Positions 15,222-23,193 of a stretch of DNA of 36,697 bases are shown here, piece after piece. The position numbers and the translations under genes are program-made. Origin of the DNA: Mucilaginibacter sp. (GTDB lineage Bacteria > Bacteroidota > Bacteroidia > Sphingobacteriales > Sphingobacteriaceae); contig JAQBOV010000111.1 in assembly GCA_028287895.1 (NCBI GenBank), positions 1-36,697 of the forward strand, written 5' to 3'. How positions within the stretch are numbered: position 1 is the stretch's first letter; the number at the start of each line of letters is the position of its first letter. The notes beneath the pieces are model-generated. The model was not told the DNA's origin. It searched no databases and saw only the letters and a program-made list of their open reading frames with translations.

Positions 15222-17121
15222 ATGCCAGCATTGTTCCTGTTTCTGTTCAAAGTCAACATCGCCCTGGTATTGTTTTGCCTCGGTTATTACCTGGTACTCC
15301 GGCACCTGACGTTTTATACCCTCAACAGGATATACCTGATGATTGCCATCCTGTTTTCAACGCTGTACCCCAATATCAACCTCTCTGATTTTGCCGAGCG
15401 CCACCAGCAACTGACCGAGCCCGTACAAACTGTCATGTTGAACTGGAGAGCCCCAGCCGAAAATTTCATAAAACCTTTATACCAGCCAAATTACTGGCAA
15501 TGGGTAGAAACTATCTTTTGGGCCGGCGTTGTTTTGTTTGCAGCAAGGCTGATGGTACAGCTGTTTTCACTTTATAAATTATACCGCCAATCAAGACCAG
15601 GCCGGCTGCATGACTATCCTGTCAGGTTGATAAAAGATGATATCAGCCCGTTCTCATTCTGCCGCAGCATATATATCAATCCAACCAAGCTCTCCCCTGC
15701 TGAGCTGAAAAGTGTATTGGAGCACGAGCAGGTACACGTAAGCGAATGGCACACCCTGGATATTTTGTTAGCCCGAATTAAGTACCATCTTTTACTGGTT
15801 CAATCCCGGGGTATGGCTGATGAAAAAAGCAGTGCGCGAGAACATTGAATTTATTACTGACCGGAAAATATTACAAAAAGGTACAGACAGCAAGCAATAC
15901 CAGTACAGCCTGGTAAGTGTAAGCCTTGCCACTGCGCCAAATACCATTGTCAATCACTTTAACATTTCAACCATTAAAAAACGTATCATCATGATGAACG
16001 CAAAAAGATCAGCGGGGTATAACCTCACACGATATATATTGTTAATACCGGCAGTTGTGGCATTGCTGCTGGTTTTCAATCTCTCAAAGGCCGAAATATC
16101 AAAAAAGGGGATGCATACCTTTAAATCTATGGCCACAGCCATAACCAATGTCGCACTAATAAATCATGACAAGCCAGATGCGCCTGCCGTTAAAGAAAAT
16201 ACGATACAACCTCTATTTACTAAAACTGTGATCAAAAATGCAGATACCGTTGTTGCTGGTAAATCAAAAGACGGCAAAAAAGCCTTTTTTATGACCAGCG
16301 ACCAAAGTAGTGATTCATTAATCTACGTTATCAATGGTGTAAAAGGGAGCCAGGCCGAACTGAAATCCATTGATCCGGCCCGTATCTATAGCCTGGAAAT
16401 GTTGCCACCCGATAAGGCAAAGGAGTTTTTCCCTGCAGCTGACGGGAAGCATCATGTATTATTTGTAACGACAGACGATTCTGAAGCAGGCAAAAAACTG
16501 AAGGCGAAAATGGACAAATCTGTAGCAAGCGGAATGATTTCGGGGAATAAAGCCATCACCATAAAAGGCGTCAATGGGGCCTCCGATATTGCACCCGTAG
16601 CAGCAGGTTCCAGCGTTTCTTTTTCAACTAATGAATCTGCAGACGATGCGCCAATAGCGGTGCAACCAGGTGCTCATACGGTAACCTCTGTGGTTGTAAT
16701 GACTGATGCCAATGTAAACGGTAAATCAAAAACATGGGTTAAAAAGAATGTTACCCTCGCTTACGCCCCCAAGGCAACTGTTATTGTAAAAAATCTTAAC
16801 ATCAATACTCCTGCAGAAGACAATGTTGATGTTGAAACTGTTGTTCCTCCGGCTGATGTAGAAGGTAAAATTTATAAGTTTAATGCCAAAGAGCCCAAAA
16901 CAAAATTATATATCAACCAAATCAGCACCAATGACGAAACGACCATTGATAATCCTGATATGCTTTTCATCATAGATGGCAAGGAAGCTAAGGGAATGAA
17001 AAATTTATCGCCTGCGGATATCAAATCCATCAGCATCTTAAAAGATGAAGCTGCTGAAAAACGATATGGTGAAAAAGGCAGGAATGGAGTGGTTGTAATT
17101 ACGACTAAAAAGAGCAAGTGA
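15222..17121 (+). pseudogene. BlaR1-like M56 peptidase with TonB-plug-like C-terminal modules, frameshifted by one base
   Basis: The gene is read in two frames. Frame one (15222-15848) gives membrane helices (LFLFLFKVNIALVLFCLGYYL and others) and the zinc motif HEQVH. It loses homology after DILLA. Frame two holds the rest, from STIFYWFNPGVWLMKKAVRENIEF to the end at 17121. Removing one C from the CCC run at 15772-15774 joins them exactly: LLAELSTIFYWFNPGVW, the sequence expected in this family. The joined product would have 632 residues. After another helix near 16050 (TRYILLIPAVVALLLVF) come two plug-like modules, at about 16320-16520 (LIYVINGVKG) and 16958-17118 (LFIIDGKEAK ... GRNGVVVITTKK). 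It follows blaI by 5 bases. A sequencing error would make it intact. Confidence 0.85.
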
Positions 17122-17198
17122 GTTTTTTAGTTGATTGACTTGAATCGTTAATCGAGTTAATCAATCAACAGATCAGTTAATAGTTTACTCTTTTTTCT

Positions 17199-17221
17199 AA
17201 ACCCGCTCCGGCGGGTTTTTT
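17199..17221. terminator. Strong intrinsic terminator between convergent genes
   Basis: An 8-bp perfect stem (AAACCCGC / GCGGGTTT) with loop TCCG is followed by a T-run reaching 17221. On the other strand the T-run before the stem (17191-17196) reads as A, giving weaker two-way function. It ends the blaI-sensor transcript. Confidence 0.85.
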
Positions 17222-17271
17222 GATTAAAATAACTTTCAGCTGAATCAACCACTCACTTAATCAACGAAACC

Positions 17272-18357
17272 TCAACTCGCCTCTGCCAGTTCCTCATTTT
17301 CCAATATTTCTATCAAAGCCTTCTCAGCTAAATTGAGTTCAGCAACGGTTACATCTTTATCCTCATCAAGCTTTTCAATATATTTAAATATCGTTCCCTC
17401 CTCGTAGCTTTTAATCACTATGGGGTGTACATAATATTTTTTACAAACAGCTCGGGTATTGCCCAAATCAATTGCCACCTCATCCAATACGCTGACAATC
17501 TTTTTCTTACACTCTGTTATCGTATCAAATGCTCCGGCCTCCTTAAAGGCATATAGGGCGCTCACGCTGCCTGCCCAGGTGCGAAAATCCTTGGCCGTAA
17601 AGTCCTCGCCAGTAATTTCCTTCAGATAGTTATTTACATCGCCCGAGCCTATTGAACAACGTTTGCCATCCTGATCATAATACTGAAAAAGCTCTTTACC
17701 GGGTATATCGCGACATTGCTTTATCAATCGGGCAAGTTTTTTACTATGCAGTGCGATTTTTTGGTATACGCCCTTCTTTCCTTTAAATTCAAAGCAGATA
17801 TGCGAACCTTCAATTTTAACATGCTTGTCCATCAACGTGGTTAAACCAAATGATCCATACAGTTTCCTGTATGATTGATTCCCTACCCGGATACTGGTTA
17901 GTTCCATAACGCGGATCACCAATGCCACTACCTTTTCATGATCCATATTTTTGCGTGCCAGATCTTTATCAACCTGCTGACGTATGGAAGGTAAATATTC
18001 AGCAAATAAGCGTAGATGGTAATATTTTGATTGGTTGCGTAGTTTATTCCATTCAGGGTGGTAGCGATATTGTTTTCTGCCGGCGGCATCGATACCGGTA
18101 AACTGCAAATGGCCGTTTTCATACGGCGATATCCATACATCGGTGTAAGCAGGCGGGATCACCAGTTTGTTGAAACGTTGTAAGATATCCTTATCCTTTA
18201 CCGGCTTTCCATCTGCATCATAAAAGGCAAATCCCTCGCCTGATTTTTCGCGGGTATATCCAGGCACGGAGTCAGCTACATGCCGCAGACCGGCAACTTT
18301 CGCGGTTACTTTAGGATCGCGACCTATTTTTTCAAGTTTTTCAAGCAGACGGTTCAT
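17272..18357 (-). CDS. DNA topoisomerase IB (poxvirus type)
   Basis: The enzyme relaxes supercoils through a 3'-phosphotyrosine intermediate. I use the ATG at 18357 (MNRLLEKLEKIGRDPKVTA), which gives 361 residues; a GTG five codons upstream is the alternative. The N-terminal clamp has VPGYTREKSGEGFAFYDADG and IPPAYTDVWISPYENGHLQFTGIDAAGRKQYRYHP. Catalytic residues can be placed: Arg157 in SIRVGNQSY, the Lys-containing FKGKKGV hairpin near 191-197, Arg259 in KDFRTWAG and the nucleophile Tyr309 in KKYYVHP (the tyrosine before Val-His-Pro). The usual length is about 340-370 residues. The gene stands alone, in opposite direction to both neighbours. Bacterial TopIB is an accessory enzyme with scattered distribution. 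Confidence 0.93.
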   Translation of the reverse strand: MNRLLEKLEKIGRDPKVTAKVAGLRHVADSVPGYTREKSGEGFAFYDADGKPVKDKDILQRFNKLVIPPAYTDVWISPYENGHLQFTGIDAAGRKQYRYHPEWNKLRNQSKYYHLRLFAEYLPSIRQQVDKDLARKNMDHEKVVALVIRVMELTSIRVGNQSYRKLYGSFGLTTLMDKHVKIEGSHICFEFKGKKGVYQKIALHSKKLARLIKQCRDIPGKELFQYYDQDGKRCSIGSGDVNNYLKEITGEDFTAKDFRTWAGSVSALYAFKEAGAFDTITECKKKIVSVLDEVAIDLGNTRAVCKKYYVHPIVIKSYEEGTIFKYIEKLDEDKDVTVAELNLAEKALIEILENEELAEAS

Positions 18358-18432
18358 TGATAAGCAAAACACTATTACCTTATCTTAAGTTTGACTTTGC
18401 TGATAATACACTGATTTTTAATATCATTAAGT

Positions 18433-18440
18433 TATATTTG
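18433..18440 (+). promoter_or_regulatory. Bacteroidota -7 promoter box ahead of the GNAT gene
   Basis: TATATTTG is a perfect match to TAnnTTTG, the -7 element used by the Bacteroidota primary sigma factor. No good TTG element is seen 19-21 bases upstream. The box ends six bases before the GTG at 18447 and 21 bases before the ATG at 18462. Confidence 0.45.
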
Positions 18441-18461
18441 AGCATAGTGAAAAAAGCTGAA

Positions 18462-18932
18462 ATGGAATTATTACCCATTAAAGAACATCTGCACGAAAAC
18501 AAGGAATTTACTGATAATCCTGATTGCCACGATAGCATTTACGTGTGCATTGACTTCTACAAAAAGGTTGGTTTCAATCCCCCCTGGATATGTTATTACG
18601 TCCAGCTGGAGGGGGCATTAGTTGCAGCCGCTGCATTTAAAGGTAAACCCGTAAAGGGCAAAGTTGAAATAGCTTATGGAACCTTCCCGCCATATCAGCA
18701 ACAAGGAATTGGTGCATGGATAGCACATGCCCTGGTGCAATTATCCCTTAAAACCGACCCATCGGTAACCATTACGGCACGCACTTTGGCCGAAGAAAAT
18801 TATTCGAGCCGGATATTACGCAAAAACAACTTCCAATTGTTGGGGACGGTAATAGATGAGCAAGACGGCCAGGTTTGGGAATGGGAATATGAGCAGCCCC
18901 CTGAGATCTCCTCCGGAAGGGGAGACTTTTAA
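18462..18932 (+). CDS. GNAT-family N-acetyltransferase
   Basis: The protein has 156 residues from the ATG at 18462; an in-frame GTG at 18447 would add five residues and fit a promoter box at 18433. The acetyl-CoA-binding core is visible: the beta strand with GKVEIAYGTFPPYQQQGIGAWIAHALVQL contains the Q/R-x-x-G-x-G/A signature (QQQGIGA) for the pyrophosphate. It is followed by TITARTLAEENYSSRILRKNNFQLLGTV, the usual end of the fold. The acceptor is unknown. The last 12 or so codons run into an intergenic repeat-like sequence (18894-18973), so the original C-terminus may have been replaced. The gene is divergent from topoisomerase IB. Confidence 0.85.
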   Translation: MELLPIKEHLHENKEFTDNPDCHDSIYVCIDFYKKVGFNPPWICYYVQLEGALVAAAAFKGKPVKGKVEIAYGTFPPYQQQGIGAWIAHALVQLSLKTDPSVTITARTLAEENYSSRILRKNNFQLLGTVIDEQDGQVWEWEYEQPPEISSGRGDF

Positions 18933-18973
18933 AACCCTCTTTTGCGGGGAGAGTTTGGGTGAGCCCAGGGCTT
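18894..18973. repeat. G/C-run rich, imperfectly palindromic intergenic repeat
   Basis: The segment alternates C-runs and G-runs (CCCCCTGAGATCTCCTCC, GGAAGGGGAGAC, AACCCTCT, GGGGAGAGTTTGGGTGAG, CCCAGGGC) and can fold into at least two hairpins. Its make-up resembles the dispersed intergenic elements I associate with Sphingobacteriaceae genomes; that link is from memory, not searched. It overlaps the 3' end of the GNAT gene. Confidence 0.5.
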
Positions 18974-19042
18974 TTTTACCCTGCCCTGACCATTCTTTTC
19001 CCATAAACATCCAATTTTACACCACACAACAACCAGATAGTT

Positions 19043-20065
19043 ATGAAATACAATTTTTTAGGAAACACCGGCCTGGTGGTATCGGAGCTATGCTTTGGTA
19101 CAATGACCTTCGGTGGAAAAGGATACTGGGAGGCCATAGGCAAAGTTCAGCAACAGGAAGTTAACGACCTGATGAAAACCGTGGTTGACTCAGGCATCAA
19201 CTTTATTGATACGGCCAATGTTTATTCCTACGGTGAATCAGAAAAATTATTAGGTCAGTCCATTAAAGATGTGGGTATTAACCGAAATGAGCTGGTGATC
19301 GCTACTAAGGTACGCGGACGTATGAGCGAAAGCAAAAATTATGTAGGCCTTTCACGCTACCATATATTTCAATCTGTTGACGAAAGCTTGCAGCGCCTGC
19401 AAATGGATCATATTGATATTCTGTATGTGCACGGTGTAGATCCAAAAACGCCTGTTGAAGAAACAATGAGGGCACTTAATGATATTGTACTCAGTGGCAA
19501 GGTACGTTACATCGCTGTGTGTAACTGGCCCGCCTGGATGGTAATGAAAGCCATTGGCACTGCCGAAAAATATGGCTGGAACAAGTTTGTGGGCCTGCAG
19601 TATTATTACTCGCTTGCCGGACGTGATATTGAAAGGGAGATCGTGCCATTGGCTGGCGACCAAAACCTGGCCATAATGCCATGGAGCCCGTTAGCAGGTG
19701 GGTTTTTATCCGGAAAATATACACGCAATAATGAAACGGCAGGTGATTCGCGCCGCGACAGCTTTGATTTTCCGCCGGTCAACAAGGAGAAAGCCTATGA
19801 TATTATCGATGTAATAGCCGATGTTGGTAAACGGTACAACGTATCAGCGGCACAGATTGCCCTGGCATGGGTGCGCCAGCAAAAAGGGATAACCAGCACC
19901 ATAATTGGCGCTAAAAACCCGGATCAGTTGCATGATAATATCAGCTCGACTGAACTTACTCTATCGACCGACGATCTTAAAAGAATAGACGAAATAAGCG
20001 CTTTGCCCAGGGAATATCCCGGCTGGATGGTGGAACGTCAGTCTGCAGACAGGGAGTTGAAGTAG
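19043..20065 (+). CDS. Aldo/keto reductase
   Basis: This 340-residue (beta/alpha)8-barrel oxidoreductase uses NADPH to reduce aldehydes or ketones. The catalytic tetrad is visible: Asp56 and Tyr61 in DTANVYSYGESE, Lys89 in IATKV and His130 in LYVHGVDP. The cofactor-binding end is present as MPWSPLAGGFLSGKYTR and the SxxxxGAKNPDQLHDN segment near residue 290. The family signature MTFGG and the shape of the N-terminus (KYNFLGNTGLVVSELCFGTMTFG) place it with the AKR11/12-like or YajO/Tas group of general reductases. The substrate is unknown. It sits between two repeat-type intergenic elements (18894-18973 and 20081-20135) and has no operon partner. Confidence 0.92.
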   Translation: MKYNFLGNTGLVVSELCFGTMTFGGKGYWEAIGKVQQQEVNDLMKTVVDSGINFIDTANVYSYGESEKLLGQSIKDVGINRNELVIATKVRGRMSESKNYVGLSRYHIFQSVDESLQRLQMDHIDILYVHGVDPKTPVEETMRALNDIVLSGKVRYIAVCNWPAWMVMKAIGTAEKYGWNKFVGLQYYYSLAGRDIEREIVPLAGDQNLAIMPWSPLAGGFLSGKYTRNNETAGDSRRDSFDFPPVNKEKAYDIIDVIADVGKRYNVSAAQIALAWVRQQKGITSTIIGAKNPDQLHDNISSTELTLSTDDLKRIDEISALPREYPGWMVERQSADRELK

Positions 20066-20080
20066 TCGGGAAGTCCGAAA

Positions 20081-20135
20081 GTCCGCATAAGTCGGCAAGT
20101 CCGAAAGAAACAAGATTAGCGACTTTCGGACTTGC
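20081..20135. repeat. TCCGAAAG direct repeats and 13-bp inverted repeat
   Basis: AAGTCCGAAAG occurs at 20081-20091 and 20097-20107. The second copy is the left arm of a perfect 13-bp inverted repeat (GCAAGTCCGAAAG at 20095-20107, CTTTCGGACTTGC at 20123-20135, loop 15). It lies between two convergent genes, so it may work as a two-way terminator even without a clear T-run. Confidence 0.65.
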
Positions 20136-20147
20136 TTATCTTCGAAC

Positions 20148-21158
20148 TTAAATTTCCGCCAATACTTTCACCACCCACTCTGCCTGTTGGGGATGAACAT
20201 CCAGGTGCGTTACAAAACGGATGCGGTGTGTATCGGTGCTGCTAGCTTTGACCCCTTTGCCAAGCAGTTTTTTTAATACCTGTTCGGCAGGCACTACGGT
20301 ATCAAACAAAACAATATTAGTGTCGGCCGGCAAGACATTACTCACCCAGTTGCATTTACCTAACTCATCCGCCAATAGCTGTGCATGGGCATGGTCTATT
20401 GCCAGCCGTTCTATATGATGATCAAGTGCGTAAATACCGGCAGCGGCCAAAAACCCGGCCTGACGCATCCCACCGCCAAGCACCTTGCGAATACGGCGGG
20501 CATATCTGATGGTTTCCTTATCTGCGAGCAAAACAGAACCAACCGGTGCACCCAATCCTTTGGAAAGGCAAACCGAAATACCGTCAAAATATTTACCGTA
20601 ATCAATTGCCTTGTCGCCTGTATAAGCTAAGGCGTTAAAGATACGTGCACCGTCCAGGTGTAACTTTAGTTTTTCATTGTGGCAAAGCGCAGCTATCGGC
20701 TTAATGTCCTCCAAAGTATAACAGCTTCCTCCGCCCTTATTTACTGTATTTTCAAGCACTACCAGGCTGGTATGTGGATAATGTATATTGTCCGCATTGA
20801 TCTCCGGCGCTATCATTTCAGCAGTAATTCGGCCCCTGTCGCCAATTAATAAACGAGTAGATACTCCCGAGTTAAATGCGATACCTCCTCCCTCGTAGCG
20901 GTAAACATGTGCGGTTTGGTCCGTTACCAATTCATCAAGCGGCTGGGTAAAGCATTTAATGGCTATCTGGTTGGTCATGGTACCTGAGGGGCAAAATATC
21001 CCGGCCTCCATGCCAAACATGGCTGCTGCCTTTTCTTCCAGCTCATTGACCGTCTCGTCTTCGCCAAAAACATCATCCCCTACTTTGGCACTCCACATGG
21101 CTTCCAGCATGCCGGGGGTAGGTTTAGTTACTGTGTCACTTCTTAAATCAACAATCAT
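20148..21158 (-). CDS. ltaE: Low-specificity L-threonine aldolase
   Basis: This PLP enzyme (fold type I) cleaves threonine and allo-threonine to glycine and acetaldehyde. The 336 residues match the family length. Family blocks are clear: DLRSDTVTKPTPGMLEAM (4-21), GDDVFGEDETV (28-37), FCPSGTMTNQIAI (55-67), HVYRYEGGG (84-92), HLDGARIFNA (167-176; the Asp binds the pyridine nitrogen) and SVCLSKGLGAPVGS (195-208) with the Schiff-base Lys200. The C-terminal domain ends with RIRFVTHLDV. It is cytoplasmic. The gene is convergent with the aldo/keto reductase and divergent from the Gly-rich protein gene; nothing suggests a pathway link with either. Confidence 0.95.
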   Translation of the reverse strand: MIVDLRSDTVTKPTPGMLEAMWSAKVGDDVFGEDETVNELEEKAAAMFGMEAGIFCPSGTMTNQIAIKCFTQPLDELVTDQTAHVYRYEGGGIAFNSGVSTRLLIGDRGRITAEMIAPEINADNIHYPHTSLVVLENTVNKGGGSCYTLEDIKPIAALCHNEKLKLHLDGARIFNALAYTGDKAIDYGKYFDGISVCLSKGLGAPVGSVLLADKETIRYARRIRKVLGGGMRQAGFLAAAGIYALDHHIERLAIDHAHAQLLADELGKCNWVSNVLPADTNIVLFDTVVPAEQVLKKLLGKGVKASSTDTHRIRFVTHLDVHPQQAEWVVKVLAEI

Positions 21159-21200
21159 ATTATATAGGTGAAATTTGCGTTATTTGTATTGAATTAAATT

Positions 21201-21875
21201 ATGCGCTCAATTTTAATCATTTTATTTTTTATGCTGATATATGTATCAGCAAAATCGCAAAAATGGCAGCCTGGCTCTTTTACCGATATTAAAGGCAACA
21301 AAGTAACCGGGCTAATCAGGGAAAATCCGTCCAGCAGAGGCCCCGTAAAGGATGAAGGTTTTATTGAGTTTAAGGACCATGCCAAATCCAGCCCTTATAA
21401 GCTCAGCGCCAGCGATCTGAAGACGTTTATTATAGGCAAAGACAGCTTTGTGGTGGCTCATGCTCCTCATAACGCAACCTGGACTAAAAAAGAACTTGAC
21501 TTTGTAAAAGTAGCTTTGGATGAACAGACCAAACTATTTGCCGCCAATGTAGGTACCGGCGGCGGCGGCTTTGGCGTTTCACCTGAACTTGGCGGCGGTA
21601 TCGGCACAGGCGGGTATAGCGGAGTGGGCGGCGGCGTTGCCATCAACCTTGGCGGTGGCCGTGCACACAGCAAAATCACCTCCACCTATTATTATGGTGC
21701 CAACACTGCCGAAATGGAACAATTAACCCCTATAAATTTCAAGGATGTAATGAGCGACATAATGGGCGATGAACCTGAGGTAACTGAAAAAATACAAGCC
21801 GGCCAGTTCAATCTCGGCAATGTTGATAAACTGATTGCTTATTTTAAACAAGTGAAAGCATCGCATCAGAGGTAA
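21201..21875 (+). CDS. Secreted Gly-rich protein of unknown function
   Basis: I do not recognise this 224-residue protein. It has a signal peptide (MRSILIILFFMLIYVSAKS, cut near AKS-QK). The N-terminal half (WQPGSFTDIKGNKVTGLI ... YKLSASDLKTFIIGKDSFVV) looks like a small beta domain in which a cue is read against an 'ITGLI' turn; similar openings occur in many uncharacterised Bacteroidota exported proteins. Residues ~115-150 are a Gly-rich linker (GTGGGGFGVSPELGGGIG and on), followed by a Tyr-rich stretch and a helical C-terminus. No catalytic motif is visible. The Gly-rich part could be a flexible or surface-interacting segment. Confidence 0.7.
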   Translation: MRSILIILFFMLIYVSAKSQKWQPGSFTDIKGNKVTGLIRENPSSRGPVKDEGFIEFKDHAKSSPYKLSASDLKTFIIGKDSFVVAHAPHNATWTKKELDFVKVALDEQTKLFAANVGTGGGGFGVSPELGGGIGTGGYSGVGGGVAINLGGGRAHSKITSTYYYGANTAEMEQLTPINFKDVMSDIMGDEPEVTEKIQAGQFNLGNVDKLIAYFKQVKASHQR

Positions 21876-21954
21876 AAGGCAAAAACTTAAAGGTTTTTAA
21901 ATTTTGAATAATAAATCCCTGCTTTAGAAATTCGATGCATTCGAAATTTAAAAA

Positions 21955-21978
21955 GTCCTCCCTACCGGTAGGCAGGGC
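21955..21978 (-). terminator. Terminator of the FAD oxidoreductase gene
   Basis: A perfect 12-bp palindrome (CCTACCGGTAGG at 21961-21972) extends outward with one mismatch and one G-T pair. On the minus strand it is followed by CTTTTTAAA. It touches the stop codon at 21979. Just beyond it, 21928-21953, is an AT-rich dyad with TTCGA on both sides. Confidence 0.65.
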
Positions 21979-23193
21979 TTACAGATTCTGCGCTATTACA
22001 TACCCACTGGCCCAGGCCCATTGAAAGTTATAGCCACCCAGCCAGCCGGTAACATCCACACATTCACCACCAAAAAACAAGCCCGGCACTTTTTTAGCTT
22101 GTAATGTCTTGGATGATAACTCATCGGTAGATACCCCTCCGCGCATCACCTCTGCTTTGTCATAGCCCTTGTCCCCTGCCGGTTTTACTTTAAATTCGTG
22201 TATCAAGGCCGCAATTGTTTCAAGATCGGCATTACTTAGCGAGGCAAGGTTTTTATCCGCCGGTAACCTATCGCTTATAGCCTCGGCAAATTTTCGGGTA
22301 AATAAGCCGGAAAGATGTGCCAGGAGCATCTTTTTACCATTGGTTTCTCTTTCTTGCTGGATGAGTTCTATAATACGCTGATGCGGCAGCAGATCGATAT
22401 AGATCCACTCGCCGGGCCGCCAATAGGACGATATCTGCAAGATGGCAGGGCCGCTTAAACCCCAATGGGTAAATAATATATTCTCCTCAAAACTGATCCT
22501 GTCGTTCCAAACTCTGCAAAACAGGCTGTTGCCAGACAGCTGCTCATACCAGCCCTGCTCCTTGCCGGTTATGGTAAGGGGTACCAGGGCGGGGGCCGTT
22601 TCTGTAACTTTCATCTCAAATTTCCGGGCCGTGCGCAAACCCAGGTCTGTCGCACCGAGCTTTTGTATAGGCAAACCGCCGGCCGCCATCACTACTTTGG
22701 GCGTATGCATGGTTTGCTCATGGCTGTTTCTTTCGAGCTTTATATGGAAACCATCTGCAACTTTTTCAATGCTTTTCACCTCGCTGTCACACCATATCTC
22801 TTGGCCCATATCAGCGCAAAGATGGGTAAATATACTTACCACATCCTTTGCCTTATCACTCACCGGAAAAAGCTGGCCCAAAGTTTTTTCTTTACCTACA
22901 ATGCCATAAGCCTCAAAAAAGTTGACTGTATCTTCCACCGTCCATTGTGCAAAAGCCGATTTACAGAAATGTTCGTTTTGGGAAATAAATTGCTGTGCTG
23001 ATGAATACAAGTTGGTGTAATTACACCTGCCACCACCGCTGATGAGTATCTTGGCACCCGGGCGGTCATTCTTTTCCAGCACAAGTACACGCTTGCCCAA
23101 AAAGCCTGCCTGCACGGCGCACATTAGTCCGCATGCGCCCGCGCCGATTATTATTGCATCAAAGTCTGTTTGTTTTGTTAAATTTGTAGTCAT
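21979..23193 (-). CDS. HI0933/YhiN-family FAD-dependent oxidoreductase
   Basis: The protein has 404 residues from the ATG at 23193 (MTTNLTKQTDFDAIIIGAGACG); the frame continues 39 codons upstream, but that part lies in nuoA and is not family-like. The dinucleotide-binding motif GAGACG is at 17-22, and KILISGGGRCNYTN at 48-61 is the signature of the HI0933/YhiN family. Near the end VRGG-like (EVMRGGVSTDE) and FFGGECVDVTGWLGGYNFQWAWASG complete the FAD site. The reaction is unknown; relatives are often annotated as aminoacetone oxidase family or flavoprotein. Its start codon overlaps that of nuoA on the other strand (23192-23194), so its promoter must lie within nuoA. Confidence 0.92.
   Translation of the reverse strand: MTTNLTKQTDFDAIIIGAGACGLMCAVQAGFLGKRVLVLEKNDRPGAKILISGGGRCNYTNLYSSAQQFISQNEHFCKSAFAQWTVEDTVNFFEAYGIVGKEKTLGQLFPVSDKAKDVVSIFTHLCADMGQEIWCDSEVKSIEKVADGFHIKLERNSHEQTMHTPKVVMAAGGLPIQKLGATDLGLRTARKFEMKVTETAPALVPLTITGKEQGWYEQLSGNSLFCRVWNDRISFEENILFTHWGLSGPAILQISSYWRPGEWIYIDLLPHQRIIELIQQERETNGKKMLLAHLSGLFTRKFAEAISDRLPADKNLASLSNADLETIAALIHEFKVKPAGDKGYDKAEVMRGGVSTDELSSKTLQAKKVPGLFFGGECVDVTGWLGGYNFQWAWASGYVIAQNL
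23179..23186 (+). promoter_or_regulatory. Perfect TAnnTTTG -7 box five bases before the nuoA ATG
   Basis: TAAATTTG matches the Bacteroidota -7 consensus and lies inside the 5' part of the opposite FAD oxidoreductase gene. A TTG at 23154-23156 is a possible -33 element, 22 bases away (usual spacing 19-21). Transcription would start at or near the ATG at 23192. Confidence 0.5.

Noticed and set aside
15760..15860. Programmed ribosomal frameshifting as explanation for the two-frame BlaR1-like gene
   Set aside because: There is no slippery heptamer or strong downstream hairpin at the switch, and one surplus C in a CCC run explains it fully. An indel or a sequencing error is simpler.
14854..17121. 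Beta-lactam resistance locus
   Set aside because: BlaI/BlaR1-like proteins are present, but there is no beta-lactamase or penicillin-binding domain, and the sensor carries plug-like modules instead, so resistance is not supported.
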